A DNA stretch of 64,000 bases from Nocardioides sp. dk884 (GTDB lineage: Bacteria > Actinomycetota > Actinomycetes > Propionibacteriales > Nocardioidaceae), in the NCBI RefSeq assembly GCF_009557055.1, contig NZ_CP045649.1, forward strand, positions 1 through 64,000, written 5' to 3'. Positions 54,787 through 64,000 of this stretch are shown here, in pieces. Position numbers and translations under genes: made by a program. The notes under the pieces were generated by a model. The model saw nothing but the letters and a program-made list of their open reading frames with translations, was not told where the DNA came from and made no database searches. Every line of letters begins with the position of its first letter. Position 1 is the first letter of the stretch.

Positions 54787-56043
54787 ATGGGACTGCGGCA
54801 GACACTCGCCGCCGGCGGCATGGCCGGCGTGCTGGCCTTGGCCGCAGCGTGCGCGGAGTCGCCGTCCGAGAGCCCCGAGGGCTCCGGGCCGCCCGCGGCC
54901 GAGCGCGGATCGGGGTCCGCACCCACCGTCGACGACCAGGATCCGAAGAGCCCCGACACCTCCGCGGCCTCCACCGCGGACAACCCGTTCGCCGAGTACG
55001 CCGTGGAGCGGCCCGGTCCGCTGCGCGAGCGGCTGCTCTCCGCCGACATCCTGATCTCCACCGAGGAGACGATCCCGCGCGAGACGGTGCAGCGGATCCG
55101 CCGGCTGCCGGGCGTGACGGCGGTGGAGCCGTTGTCGGTGGCGCTGGTGAGCGTCGAGGACCGGGTGCTGTCGGTGGCCGCGGTCGACGCGGCGGGCTAT
55201 CGCCGCTTCACCGGGCTCGCGACCGCGGAGGAGCAGGCGGTCTGGGACCGGGTGGCCGGCGGCGAGATCGCGGTGCGCCCGGCACTGCAGGCGCGGCTGC
55301 CCCTCGACGAGCAGGACTTCGTGCGCCTCGGCAGCGAGGAGGGCTCGCCCAGCGCCCACGTCGGGGCGTGGGCGCCGCAGGTGCCGACGATCGATGCGGT
55401 GGTCAACGAGCGCTGGGCCGAGGAGCTCGGCATGGAGCCGGGCAACGCCCTCGTGGTCTCCACGACGATCACCGCCCCGCAGGCGATCCGCGGGCCGGTC
55501 AAGCGGATCCTCGGCGCCAACGCCTCCGTGCAGCTCCTCGACATCGCGACCCGCCTCGGCCTGGACCCCGACGCCGTACAGACAGCGGTCGTGGTCGGCA
55601 CCGTCGCCGACGCGGTCGGGTCCTTCAGCTACCGCACTCTCGGCGGCGGCCGGATCGCGCCCGACCCGGCCTGGGTGGCCAGCCACATCAGCACCGAGGC
55701 GGTGCCGATCCTCGGGACGATGACCTGCAACCGGGCGATCTTCCCCCAGCTGCGCGCGGCGCTCGAGGAGGTCGTGGCCAGCGGGTTGGCGGGCGAGATC
55801 CACCCCGAGGAGTACGCCGGGTGCTACTACCCCCGCTTCATCGCCGGCACGACGACGCTGTCCAACCACTCCTTCGGCCTCGCCTTCGACATCAACGTCC
55901 CCGGCAACCAGCGCGGCACCGCCGGCGAGCTGCACCGCGGCGTCGTCGCGATCTTCCAGAAGTGGGGCTTCGCCTGGGGCGGCGACTGGCGCTGGACCGA
56001 CCCGATGCACTTCGAGCTCGCCCGGCTGGTCGACCCGGATTGA
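54787..56043 (+). CDS. secreted M15-family D-Ala-D-Ala carboxypeptidase-like lipoprotein
   Basis: The 418-residue protein has a lipobox-like signal (VLALAAAC) and a disordered linker. The C-terminal M15 domain has TTLSNHSFGLAFDINVPGNQRG (zinc His and Asp), a catalytic-region FAWGGDWRWTDPMHFEL with the second His, and TMTCNRAIFPQL. It probably cleaves wall peptides. The middle region (about 80-300) has no assigned family. Confidence 0.85.
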   Translation: MGLRQTLAAGGMAGVLALAAACAESPSESPEGSGPPAAERGSGSAPTVDDQDPKSPDTSAASTADNPFAEYAVERPGPLRERLLSADILISTEETIPRETVQRIRRLPGVTAVEPLSVALVSVEDRVLSVAAVDAAGYRRFTGLATAEEQAVWDRVAGGEIAVRPALQARLPLDEQDFVRLGSEEGSPSAHVGAWAPQVPTIDAVVNERWAEELGMEPGNALVVSTTITAPQAIRGPVKRILGANASVQLLDIATRLGLDPDAVQTAVVVGTVADAVGSFSYRTLGGGRIAPDPAWVASHISTEAVPILGTMTCNRAIFPQLRAALEEVVASGLAGEIHPEEYAGCYYPRFIAGTTTLSNHSFGLAFDINVPGNQRGTAGELHRGVVAIFQKWGFAWGGDWRWTDPMHFELARLVDPD

Positions 56044-56079
56044 GCGTCGCGGGCGCTCCGGCTGGGTAGCGTGCGTCAC

Positions 56080-57057
56080 ATGCGAGCCGTCCAGGTCATC
56101 ACCACCACCGGTCCCACCGACATCGAGCTGCGCGACGTACCCGAGCCGAAGGCCGGGCCCGGGGAGGTGCTCGTCGACGTGCACAGCGTCGGGGTCTCCT
56201 TCCCCGACCTGCTGCTGAGCCGCGGGGAGTACCAGCTGCGCCCCGAGCCGCCGTTCACCCTCGGCGTCGACTTCGCGGGCACCGTGGCCGCGCTCGGCCC
56301 GGGCGCGGAGGAGCGTTTCGCGGTCGGTGACCGGGTCGCCGGGGTGGGCGGGTACGGCGGCGCGGCCGAGCAGGTCGTCAACCCGGTGGACTTCACCTTC
56401 GCGCTCCCCGAGGCGCTGTCGTACGACGAGGGCGCGGCGCTGCCGATGAACTACCTCACCGCCCAGTTCGCCCTCGACGAGCGGGCCGGGCTGCGCGCCG
56501 GGGAGACGGTGCTGGTGCACGGCGCCGCCGGCGGGGTCGGTACGGCGACCCTCCAGGTGGCCCGCGGGATGGGCGCCCGCACGATCGCGGTGGTCAGCAC
56601 CCCCGAGAAGGGCGACTTCGCCCGGGCGGCGGGCGCCGACGACGTGGTGCTGCTCGAGGGGTTCCGGGAGGCGGTAGGCGAGCTGACCGGGGGACGCGGC
56701 GTCGACGTCGTGCTCGACCCGGTGGGCGGCGACGCCTTCACCGACTCGCTGCGGGTGCTCGCGCCGCTCGGGCGGCTCCTGGTCGTCGGGTTCGCCTCCG
56801 GCCAGGGGATCCCGCAGGTGAAGGTCAACCGGCTGCTGCTCAACAACGTCGACGTCCGCGGCGTCGGCTGGGGCGCCTACGCGATGGCGCGCGCGGGCTA
56901 CCTGCAGCAGCAGTGGGCGGCGCTGGTGCCGATGATCGCCAGCGGCGCGGTGCGCCCGCCGGTGGGCACGACGTACCCGCTCGAGGACTTCGGGCGCGCG
57001 CTCATCGACATGGACGAGCGGCGCACGCTGGGCAAGTCGGTCGTGCGCGTCCGCTGA
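56080..57057 (+). CDS. NADPH:quinone oxidoreductase-like dehydrogenase
   Basis: The 325-residue medium-chain dehydrogenase/reductase lacks the structural zinc cysteines and has the quinone oxidoreductase pattern: GRGVDVVLDPVGGDAF, VLVHGAAGGVGTATLQVARGMGA (Rossmann fold). ATG 56080 is preferred over GTG 56071. Substrate is not identifiable. Confidence 0.9.
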   Translation: MRAVQVITTTGPTDIELRDVPEPKAGPGEVLVDVHSVGVSFPDLLLSRGEYQLRPEPPFTLGVDFAGTVAALGPGAEERFAVGDRVAGVGGYGGAAEQVVNPVDFTFALPEALSYDEGAALPMNYLTAQFALDERAGLRAGETVLVHGAAGGVGTATLQVARGMGARTIAVVSTPEKGDFARAAGADDVVLLEGFREAVGELTGGRGVDVVLDPVGGDAFTDSLRVLAPLGRLLVVGFASGQGIPQVKVNRLLLNNVDVRGVGWGAYAMARAGYLQQQWAALVPMIASGAVRPPVGTTYPLEDFGRALIDMDERRTLGKSVVRVR

Positions 57058-57150
57058 GCCCCGGGCGCGCCGAGCCCCCGGTCGACTGAGTCAGGTCCGC
57101 GGCCCGCCCCCGTGGCGGCCGGTTCAGGTCGGGCGGGGCAGGATTGCGCC

Positions 57151-57495
57151 ATGAGCATCGACGACATCACCCGCCAGGCCGGCCACATCATCCTCGACGG
57201 CATCACCGCCGCCGACGTGGAGACGGGCGAGGCCATGGAGGCCGCGTTCGGCAAGCTGCTCGAGATCGAGGCCATCGAGGTCACGATGGACGAGGAGGAG
57301 GGCGAGCTCGAGCTCGACATCTCCCCGCTCATGGGCGGCGTGCTCGCCGTCGTGCGCGAGCTCGTCGACGAGGTCGCCCGCCGCGACGGCTCCAGCGTCG
57401 AGGACGTCCTCGCGCTGATGCGCGGTCGCCTCGACGCGATCGAGCGCGCCGAGCCGCACGACCACGACCACGGCCACGAGGGCCACCAGCACTGA
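57151..57495 (+). CDS. small protein with His-rich C-terminus
   Basis: The 114-residue protein is helical and acidic (MDEEEGELELDISPLMGG) and ends EPHDHDHGHEGHQH, a likely metal-binding tail. No family was recognised. A 17-bp tandem duplication spans its stop codon. It lies upstream of a zinc peptidase gene, but a functional link is only a guess. Confidence 0.7.
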   Translation: MSIDDITRQAGHIILDGITAADVETGEAMEAAFGKLLEIEAIEVTMDEEEGELELDISPLMGGVLAVVRELVDEVARRDGSSVEDVLALMRGRLDAIERAEPHDHDHGHEGHQH

Positions 57496-57517
57496 GCGAC
57501 CACCAGCACTGAGCGAC
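57484..57517. repeat. 17-bp tandem duplication across a stop codon
   Basis: CACCAGCACTGAGCGAC at 57484-57500 is repeated at once at 57501-57517. The first copy contains the last codons and stop (TGA at 57493-57495) of the small His-rich gene. It looks like a recent slippage duplication. Confidence 0.9.
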
Positions 57518-57570
57518 CCGAGCGACCGGCCCCCGGCGATGTGTCGGGGGCCGCGGCTATCGTCGTCGGG

Positions 57571-59529
57571 GTGAGCATCCTCGACGACGCCCGCCCGGGC
57601 ATGAACCCCGACATCCGGCCCCAGGACGACCTCTTCGGCCACGTCAACGGACGCTGGCTGGAGGAGACCGAGATCCCTGCGGACCGCTCGAGCTGGGGGC
57701 CGTTCGTGCAGCTGGCCGACGCGGCCGAGACCCACGTGCGCGAGATCATCGAGCACCTCGCCGCCGGCGGCGCCCCGAGCGCCGCTGACGCCAGCGCGGC
57801 CGAGGACGCCCGCAAGATCGGCGACCTGTTCGCCTCCTTCATGGACACCGAGCGCATCGACGCCCTCGGTCTCGCCCCGGCCCAGCCGCTGCTCGATGCC
57901 GTCGCCTCGCTGCGCGAGGTCCGCGACGTCGCCCCGCTGCTCGGCGAGCTGGAGCGCCTCGGCGGGCACGGCCTGTTCGGCTCCTACGTCAGCACCGACG
58001 CTCGCAACTCCGAGCGCTACCTGTTCCACCTCAGCCAGGGCGGCCTGGGCCTCCCCGATGAGTCCTACTACCGCGAGGACAAGTTCGCCGAGATCCGCGC
58101 GACGTACGTCGACTACCTCACCCGGCTGCTGAGCCTTGCCGGCCACGCCGACCCCGAGGGCGCCGCGCGCACCACCCTCGAGCTCGACACCCGGCTGGCC
58201 GCCGGCCACTGGGAGCGCGCCGAGACCCGCGACGTGCAGAAGACCTACAACCTGCTCGGCGAGGCCGAGCTCAAGGAGCTCTGCCCGGCGTTCGACTGGG
58301 ACTCCTACATCACCAACCTCGGCGGTGACGACCAGACGGTCGCCGAGGTGATCGTGCGCCAGCCGTCGTTCTTCGCCCACCTCTCCGGTCTGCTCAGCGA
58401 GGTCCCGCTCGCCGACTGGCAGGCCTGGCTGACCACCCGGGTGCTGCGCTCGGTCGCGCCGTACCTCACCGACGACTTCGTCGAGACCAACTTCGACTTC
58501 TACGGCCGCACCCTCAACGGCACCCCCGAGCTGCGCGCGCGCTGGAAGCGCGGCGTCTCGCTCGTCGAGGGCGCGGTGGGCGAGGCCGTGGGCCGCGAGT
58601 ACGTCGCGCGCCACTTCCCGCCGCGCGCCAAGGCGATGATGGACGAGCTGGTCGCCAACCTGATCGAGGCCTACCGCCGCTCGATCACCGAGCTCGACTG
58701 GATGACCGAGGAGACCAAGCAGCGGGCCTTCGCCAAGCTCGACACCTTCCGGCCCAAGATCGGCTACCCCGAGAAGTTCCGCGACTACAGCGCGCTCACG
58801 GTGACCCGCGACGACCTGCTCGGCAACGTCGCGGCGGTCTCCGCGTTCGAGACCGACCGCCAGCTGGCCAAGATCGGCAGCCCCGTCGACCGCGACGAGT
58901 GGTTCATGCTCCCGCAGACCGTCAACGCCTACTACAACCCCGGCACCAACGAGATCTGCTTCCCCGCCGGCATCCTGCAGAAGCCGTTCTTCAGCCCCGA
59001 CGCCCACCCCGCGGAGAACTACGGCGGCATCGGCGCGGTCATCGGCCACGAGATCGGCCACGGCTTCGACGACCAGGGCGCGCAGTACGACCCGCTGGGC
59101 AACCTCGAGGACTGGTGGACCCCCGCCGACAAGGCCGCGTTCGAGGTCAAGACCAAGGCGCTCATCGAGCAGTACGACGGGTTCTCCCCGCGCAGCCTGC
59201 CCGGCGAGAAGGTCAACGGCGCGCTGACCGTCGGGGAGAACATCGGCGACCTCGGTGGCCTGACCATCGCGCACCGCGCCTACCTGATCTCCCAGGGCGG
59301 CAGCGCCTCGGTGGAGGACCGGCGCACGCTGTTCTCCAACTGGGCCTTCGTGTGGCGCACCAAGCGCCGCCGCGAGCAGGAGCAGCAGTACCTCACCGTC
59401 GACCCGCACAGCCCGCCGGAGTTCCGCGCCAACATCGTGCGCAACCTCGACGAGTTCCACGAGGTGTTCGAGACCCGTCCTGGGGACGGCCTGTGGCTCG
59501 AGCCCGAGGCGCGGGTGCGCATCTGGTGA
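57571..59529 (+). CDS. M13-family zinc metallopeptidase (neprilysin-like)
   Basis: The roughly 650-residue protein has the zinc site HEIGH (His493-His497), the downstream glutamate in GENIGD (Glu556), and NAYYNPGTNEICFPAGIL. The C-terminal W motif ends the protein. It lacks a signal peptide, so it is cytoplasmic or exported by another route. GTG 57571 fits the family N-terminus (DDARPGMNPDIRPQDDLFGHVNG). Its TGA overlaps the next gene start. Confidence 0.95.
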   Translation: MSILDDARPGMNPDIRPQDDLFGHVNGRWLEETEIPADRSSWGPFVQLADAAETHVREIIEHLAAGGAPSAADASAAEDARKIGDLFASFMDTERIDALGLAPAQPLLDAVASLREVRDVAPLLGELERLGGHGLFGSYVSTDARNSERYLFHLSQGGLGLPDESYYREDKFAEIRATYVDYLTRLLSLAGHADPEGAARTTLELDTRLAAGHWERAETRDVQKTYNLLGEAELKELCPAFDWDSYITNLGGDDQTVAEVIVRQPSFFAHLSGLLSEVPLADWQAWLTTRVLRSVAPYLTDDFVETNFDFYGRTLNGTPELRARWKRGVSLVEGAVGEAVGREYVARHFPPRAKAMMDELVANLIEAYRRSITELDWMTEETKQRAFAKLDTFRPKIGYPEKFRDYSALTVTRDDLLGNVAAVSAFETDRQLAKIGSPVDRDEWFMLPQTVNAYYNPGTNEICFPAGILQKPFFSPDAHPAENYGGIGAVIGHEIGHGFDDQGAQYDPLGNLEDWWTPADKAAFEVKTKALIEQYDGFSPRSLPGEKVNGALTVGENIGDLGGLTIAHRAYLISQGGSASVEDRRTLFSNWAFVWRTKRRREQEQQYLTVDPHSPPEFRANIVRNLDEFHEVFETRPGDGLWLEPEARVRIW

Positions 59530-60305
59530 GCCGCGGCTCCCCGGGCCTGCGAGGCGGGACGCAGCCGGCGCACACCCAGCGCCAGGCCGTCCGCTTCGAC
59601 TGGGGTCTGCCCGGGGCGCTCGCCCAGGACACCGACGTGACGGTGGTGGTGGACGTGCTCTCGTTCACCACCACGCTCACCCTCGCGCTCGAGCACGGGA
59701 TCGAGGTCTTTCCGTTCGGCTCGAACGACCTGCGCGCGACCAACTATGCGCTGACCCGCGGCGCCATGCTGGCGGTCGGGCGGGGGCGGGCGCTGCCCGG
59801 TGAGGTCAGCCTGTCGCCGAGCTCGCTGTCCAGCGCCGATCTCGGCATGCACCGGCTGGTGCTGCCCTCCCCGAACGGCTCCTCGATCTGCTTCGCCCTG
59901 GCCGCCGCCCGGCCGGGCAGCACCGTCCTCGCCGCCTCGCTGCGCAACGCTGACGCGGTCGCCGACGCGGTGCGCGAGGAGGTGGCGGCCGGGCGCACGG
60001 TGACCCTCGTCGCGGCCGGCGAGCGCTGGCCGGACCGCTCGCTGCGCCCCGCGGTCGAGGACCTCTGGGGTGCGGGGGCCGTGCTGCGGAAGCTGACCGC
60101 GCGCGGGGTGGACGACCTCAGCGTCGAGGCGCGCGTCGCGGCCTCGGCGTACGACGCGGTGGCGGGCACGCTGCGCCGTGACCTGCTCGACTGCGCGAGC
60201 GGGCGCGAGCTCTGCGACCGGGGCTTCGCCCGCGACGTCGAGATCGCCGCCGGCACCGGCAGCCGCGTGGTCCCCCGGCTGCGCGGCGAGTCCTTCGCCC
60301 CCTGA
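59526..60305 (+). CDS. comB: 2-phosphosulfolactate phosphatase-like protein (ComB)
   Basis: ComB removes phosphate from 2-phosphosulfolactate in coenzyme M synthesis; in actinobacteria its role is uncertain. The 259-residue protein has the family features VVVDVLSFTTT, SPNGSS and SVEARVAASAYDA. GTG 59526 overlaps the M13 stop by four bases. Confidence 0.8.
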   Translation: MSRGSPGLRGGTQPAHTQRQAVRFDWGLPGALAQDTDVTVVVDVLSFTTTLTLALEHGIEVFPFGSNDLRATNYALTRGAMLAVGRGRALPGEVSLSPSSLSSADLGMHRLVLPSPNGSSICFALAAARPGSTVLAASLRNADAVADAVREEVAAGRTVTLVAAGERWPDRSLRPAVEDLWGAGAVLRKLTARGVDDLSVEARVAASAYDAVAGTLRRDLLDCASGRELCDRGFARDVEIAAGTGSRVVPRLRGESFAP

Positions 60306-60334
60306 GCCCCGGTGCCGCCCCGTACGCTGCCTGC

Positions 60335-61249
60335 GTGTCGTGGCAGATGAGGACCGTGGGCGCGCTGATGCGCGCCACGCGCAAGCGGCGCTTCGCCGAC
60401 CCCGACGGCGGCCCGGCGCTGCTCGCGCGGCCCAAGGGGCCCGCTGACCCGCCCGCGTGGCTGCGTCGTCGCTGCGTCGTGGAGACCGACGTCGTGGAGG
60501 GCTACGACGTGCACCGGGTGCGGGCGCCCGGGACCGCGCCGGGAGCGCCGGCACTGGTCTACCTGCACGGCGGTGCCTACGTGAGCGAGATCGTGCGCCA
60601 GCACTGGTCGCTCGTCGCGGACCTGGCGACCGCGCCGGGACCCGGCGTCGAGGTGGTGGTGCCGATCTACGGGCTGGCGCCGCAGCACCACGCCGCCGAC
60701 GCGCTGCGCCTGACCGGTGCGGCGCTGGGAGGTCTGCTCGGCGAGGACCGCCCGGTGCACCTCGCCGGCGACTCCGCCGGCGCCGGTCTGGCACTCGCGC
60801 TGGCCCTGCACCACCGCCCGGCCGCGCCCGGACTGCTGCGCGGCCTCACCCTGATGGCGCCCTGGCTCGACCTGCGGATGGCCAACCCCGGCATCGACGC
60901 CGTCGAGCCGCACGACCCCTGGCTGGCGCGGCCGGCGTTGCACGCCGTGGCCCGGTCCTGGGCCGGCGGGCTGCCGCTCACGGACCCGCGGGTGAGCCCG
61001 GTGCTGGCCACCGACGAGGCCCTGGCCGCGCTGCCGCCGGTCGAGCTGTGGGTCGGCACGCGCGACATCACGCTGCCCGACACCCGCCTGCTGGCCGAGC
61101 GGCTGCGCGCCGCGGAGGTCGCCGTACGACTGCACGAGGAGCCGGGCGCCATCCACGTCCACCCGCTCCTGCCCGTGCCCGAGGGCCGGGCCGCGCGCCG
61201 GGAGCTCGTACGCCGAGCGGTCGGCTCCCTGGCCGTCGCGCCCGCGTAG
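60335..61249 (+). CDS. alpha/beta hydrolase, hormone-sensitive lipase type
   Basis: The 304-residue esterase has the oxyanion motif HGGAY, nucleophile elbow GDSAGAGLA, and a late Asp/His (GTRDITLPD, IHVHPLL). No signal peptide. Substrate is unknown, probably short-chain esters. Confidence 0.9.
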   Translation: MSWQMRTVGALMRATRKRRFADPDGGPALLARPKGPADPPAWLRRRCVVETDVVEGYDVHRVRAPGTAPGAPALVYLHGGAYVSEIVRQHWSLVADLATAPGPGVEVVVPIYGLAPQHHAADALRLTGAALGGLLGEDRPVHLAGDSAGAGLALALALHHRPAAPGLLRGLTLMAPWLDLRMANPGIDAVEPHDPWLARPALHAVARSWAGGLPLTDPRVSPVLATDEALAALPPVELWVGTRDITLPDTRLLAERLRAAEVAVRLHEEPGAIHVHPLLPVPEGRAARRELVRRAVGSLAVAPA

Positions 61250-61270
61250 GACCCGCCTAGAATCCGGGCC

Positions 61271-61573
61271 GTGAGCACCTTCCCCGCCGAGGTCGTCGAG
61301 GCCGTCTGCCGCCACATGAACGACGACCACACCGATGACAGCCTGCTGATCGTGCGCGCCTTCGCGCTGCCCGAGGCGAGTGCCGCCGTGATGACCGGCG
61401 CCGACGGCGACAGCGGTCACTTCCGGGCGACCACCCCGGCCGGCGAGCAGGACGTGCGGGTGCCGTGGCCGGGGGCGCCGATCACCGAGCGCGCCGAGAT
61501 CCGCCGCGAGGTCGTCGCGTTGTACGACGCCGCGTGCGCGCGCCTCGGGGTGGAGCGCCGCCCGGAGCACTGA
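61271..61573 (+). CDS. DUF2470-domain protein
   Basis: The 100-residue protein contains the DUF2470 pattern (HMNDDHTDDSLLIVRAF) seen at the C-terminus of heme-utilising HugZ-type proteins and as stand-alone actinobacterial proteins. GTG start 61271. A heme-related role is possible but not shown. Confidence 0.8.
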   Translation: MSTFPAEVVEAVCRHMNDDHTDDSLLIVRAFALPEASAAVMTGADGDSGHFRATTPAGEQDVRVPWPGAPITERAEIRREVVALYDAACARLGVERRPEH

Positions 61574-61590
61574 GCGCCTGCCGCCGCCAC

Positions 61591-61605
61591 GCGCCGACTC
61601 GCGCA
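61591..61605. repeat. isolated 22-bp repeat core
   Basis: GCGCCGACTCGCGCA matches the units of both arrays. No tandem copies and no DnaA box were seen nearby. It lies 18 bp after the DUF2470 stop. Confidence 0.6.
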
Positions 61606-61793
61606 GGGCTCGCCGGGGCGCGATCGTCCTACACTCATCGGGACCGATCCGGACGTACCCGCCGCCGCGCGGGTCGTGCGACGGATGCGCTGTCCGCCGG
61701 ACGACGTGCGAGGGGTGGCGCGCCCGCGCCGGCCTCGAGATGCCGGCGCCCGCCGAGGGTCTCGACCCCTACGGCTCGCAAAGGACAGCGCGC

Positions 61794-62174
61794 ATGGACT
61801 TCTGGGACGTCTTCTGGCTCATCGTCTGGTCGTTCTTCTTCATCTCCTACCTGATCATCTTGTTCCACATCGTCGTCGACCTCTTCCGCGACCGGGACCT
61901 CTCCGGCATCGCCAAGGCGATGTGGGTCCTGGCGCTGCTGGTGCTGCCGGCGCTCACCGCGCTGGTCTACCTGGTCGTGCGGGGCCGAGGCATGGCCGGC
62001 CGCGACCGGCAGGCGGCGGAGCAGGCCGCGCAGGCGACCGACAACTACATCCGCTCGGTCGCGGGGACCTCCCCGGCCGAGCAGATCGCCACCGCCAAGC
62101 AGCTGCTCGACACCGGCGCGATCACCGAGGAGGAGTACGACGTCCTGAAGTCCCGGGCGCTCGCGGCCGCCTGA
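61794..62174 (+). CDS. membrane protein with SHOCT domain
   Basis: The 126-residue protein has two membrane segments (VFWLIVWSFFFISYLIILFHIV and AMWVLALLVLPALTALVYLVV) in the pattern of PLDc_N-type domains, and a C-terminal SHOCT motif (AEQIATAKQLLDTGAITEEEYDVLKSRAL). ATG 61794 follows AAGGACAG. Function unknown. Confidence 0.8.
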   Translation: MDFWDVFWLIVWSFFFISYLIILFHIVVDLFRDRDLSGIAKAMWVLALLVLPALTALVYLVVRGRGMAGRDRQAAEQAAQATDNYIRSVAGTSPAEQIATAKQLLDTGAITEEEYDVLKSRALAAA

Positions 62175-62254
62175 GACCCGTCGGCTGCCGGGAGCCGGGG
62201 AGAAGCGGTGGAGGGGAAGTCAGGACTGTCCGGACCCGCTGGTAGACAGGTCGC

Positions 62255-64000
<1,746 letters not shown>

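Overview
The window is high-GC actinobacterial chromosome around the replication origin. The order dnaA, dnaN, gnd, recF, DUF721, gyrB, gyrA, DUF3566, tRNA-Ile, tRNA-Ala, followed further on by the fhaA-fhaB-pstP-ftsW-pbpA-pknA-pknB cluster with crgA, is typical of Actinomycetota. Codon bias, the DLW-39 peptide gene, and the AlkB-rubredoxin and polyphosphate glucokinase genes fit a Nocardioides-like member of the Propionibacteriales; the genus is an inference.

Region by region. 1-12.9 kb: replication core. It is unusual in that a divergent ohrR/ohr peroxide-stress pair sits between dnaA and the dnaN-proximal intergenic region that should be oriC. 13.0-13.4 kb: tRNA-Ile, a DLW-39 peptide gene, tRNA-Ala. 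13.33-20.62 kb: a 7.25-kb integrative mobilizable element inserted in the 3' end of tRNA-Ala, bounded by 47-bp direct repeats. It carries a MobF relaxase-helicase, two small helix-turn-helix proteins, a gene fragment, an AlbA_2-type ATPase/regulator as cargo, and a tyrosine integrase; no translocase or replicase was seen. 20.9-27.0 kb: SURF1-DUF3817 fusion plus tandem DUF3817 gene, patatin, acyltransferase, a repeat-rich membrane-anchored protein, cyclophilin, rhomboid protease. 28.1-38.2 kb: CrgA, DUF881 and the Ser/Thr kinase/phosphatase/FHA/peptidoglycan-synthesis operon, read right to left with most genes overlapping or nearly touching. 38.4-47.3 kb: tRNA-Leu, two paralogous lipoproteins around a secreted FN3 protein, glutathione peroxidase, MMPL exporter with its TetR, secreted phosphodiesterase. 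47.7-64 kb: polyphosphate glucokinase, alkane hydroxylase with TetR, pentapeptide protein, a PD-(D/E)XK-like nuclease gene, DUF222-HNH gene, M15 and M13 peptidases, ComB-like phosphatase, esterase, DUF2470, SHOCT membrane protein, and the start of a RecQ helicase that runs off the window.

The most interesting signal is non-coding. Two intergenic loci (27.0-28.1 kb and 47.35-47.70 kb) share one architecture: tandem 22-bp repeats of a single family (core GCGCCGACTCG, in either orientation) next to clusters of DnaA-box sequences, including perfect TTGTCCACA and TTATCCACA. The first locus also has a 32-bp near-perfect palindrome with a DnaA box at each end and a G-run block. An isolated unit lies at 61.59 kb. 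These boxes match the consensus better than anything I can find in the dnaA-dnaN intergenic region. The 22-bp period (about two helical turns) resembles plasmid iterons, so a DnaA-titration, reactivation or alternative-origin function is worth testing; this is inference from sequence pattern only.
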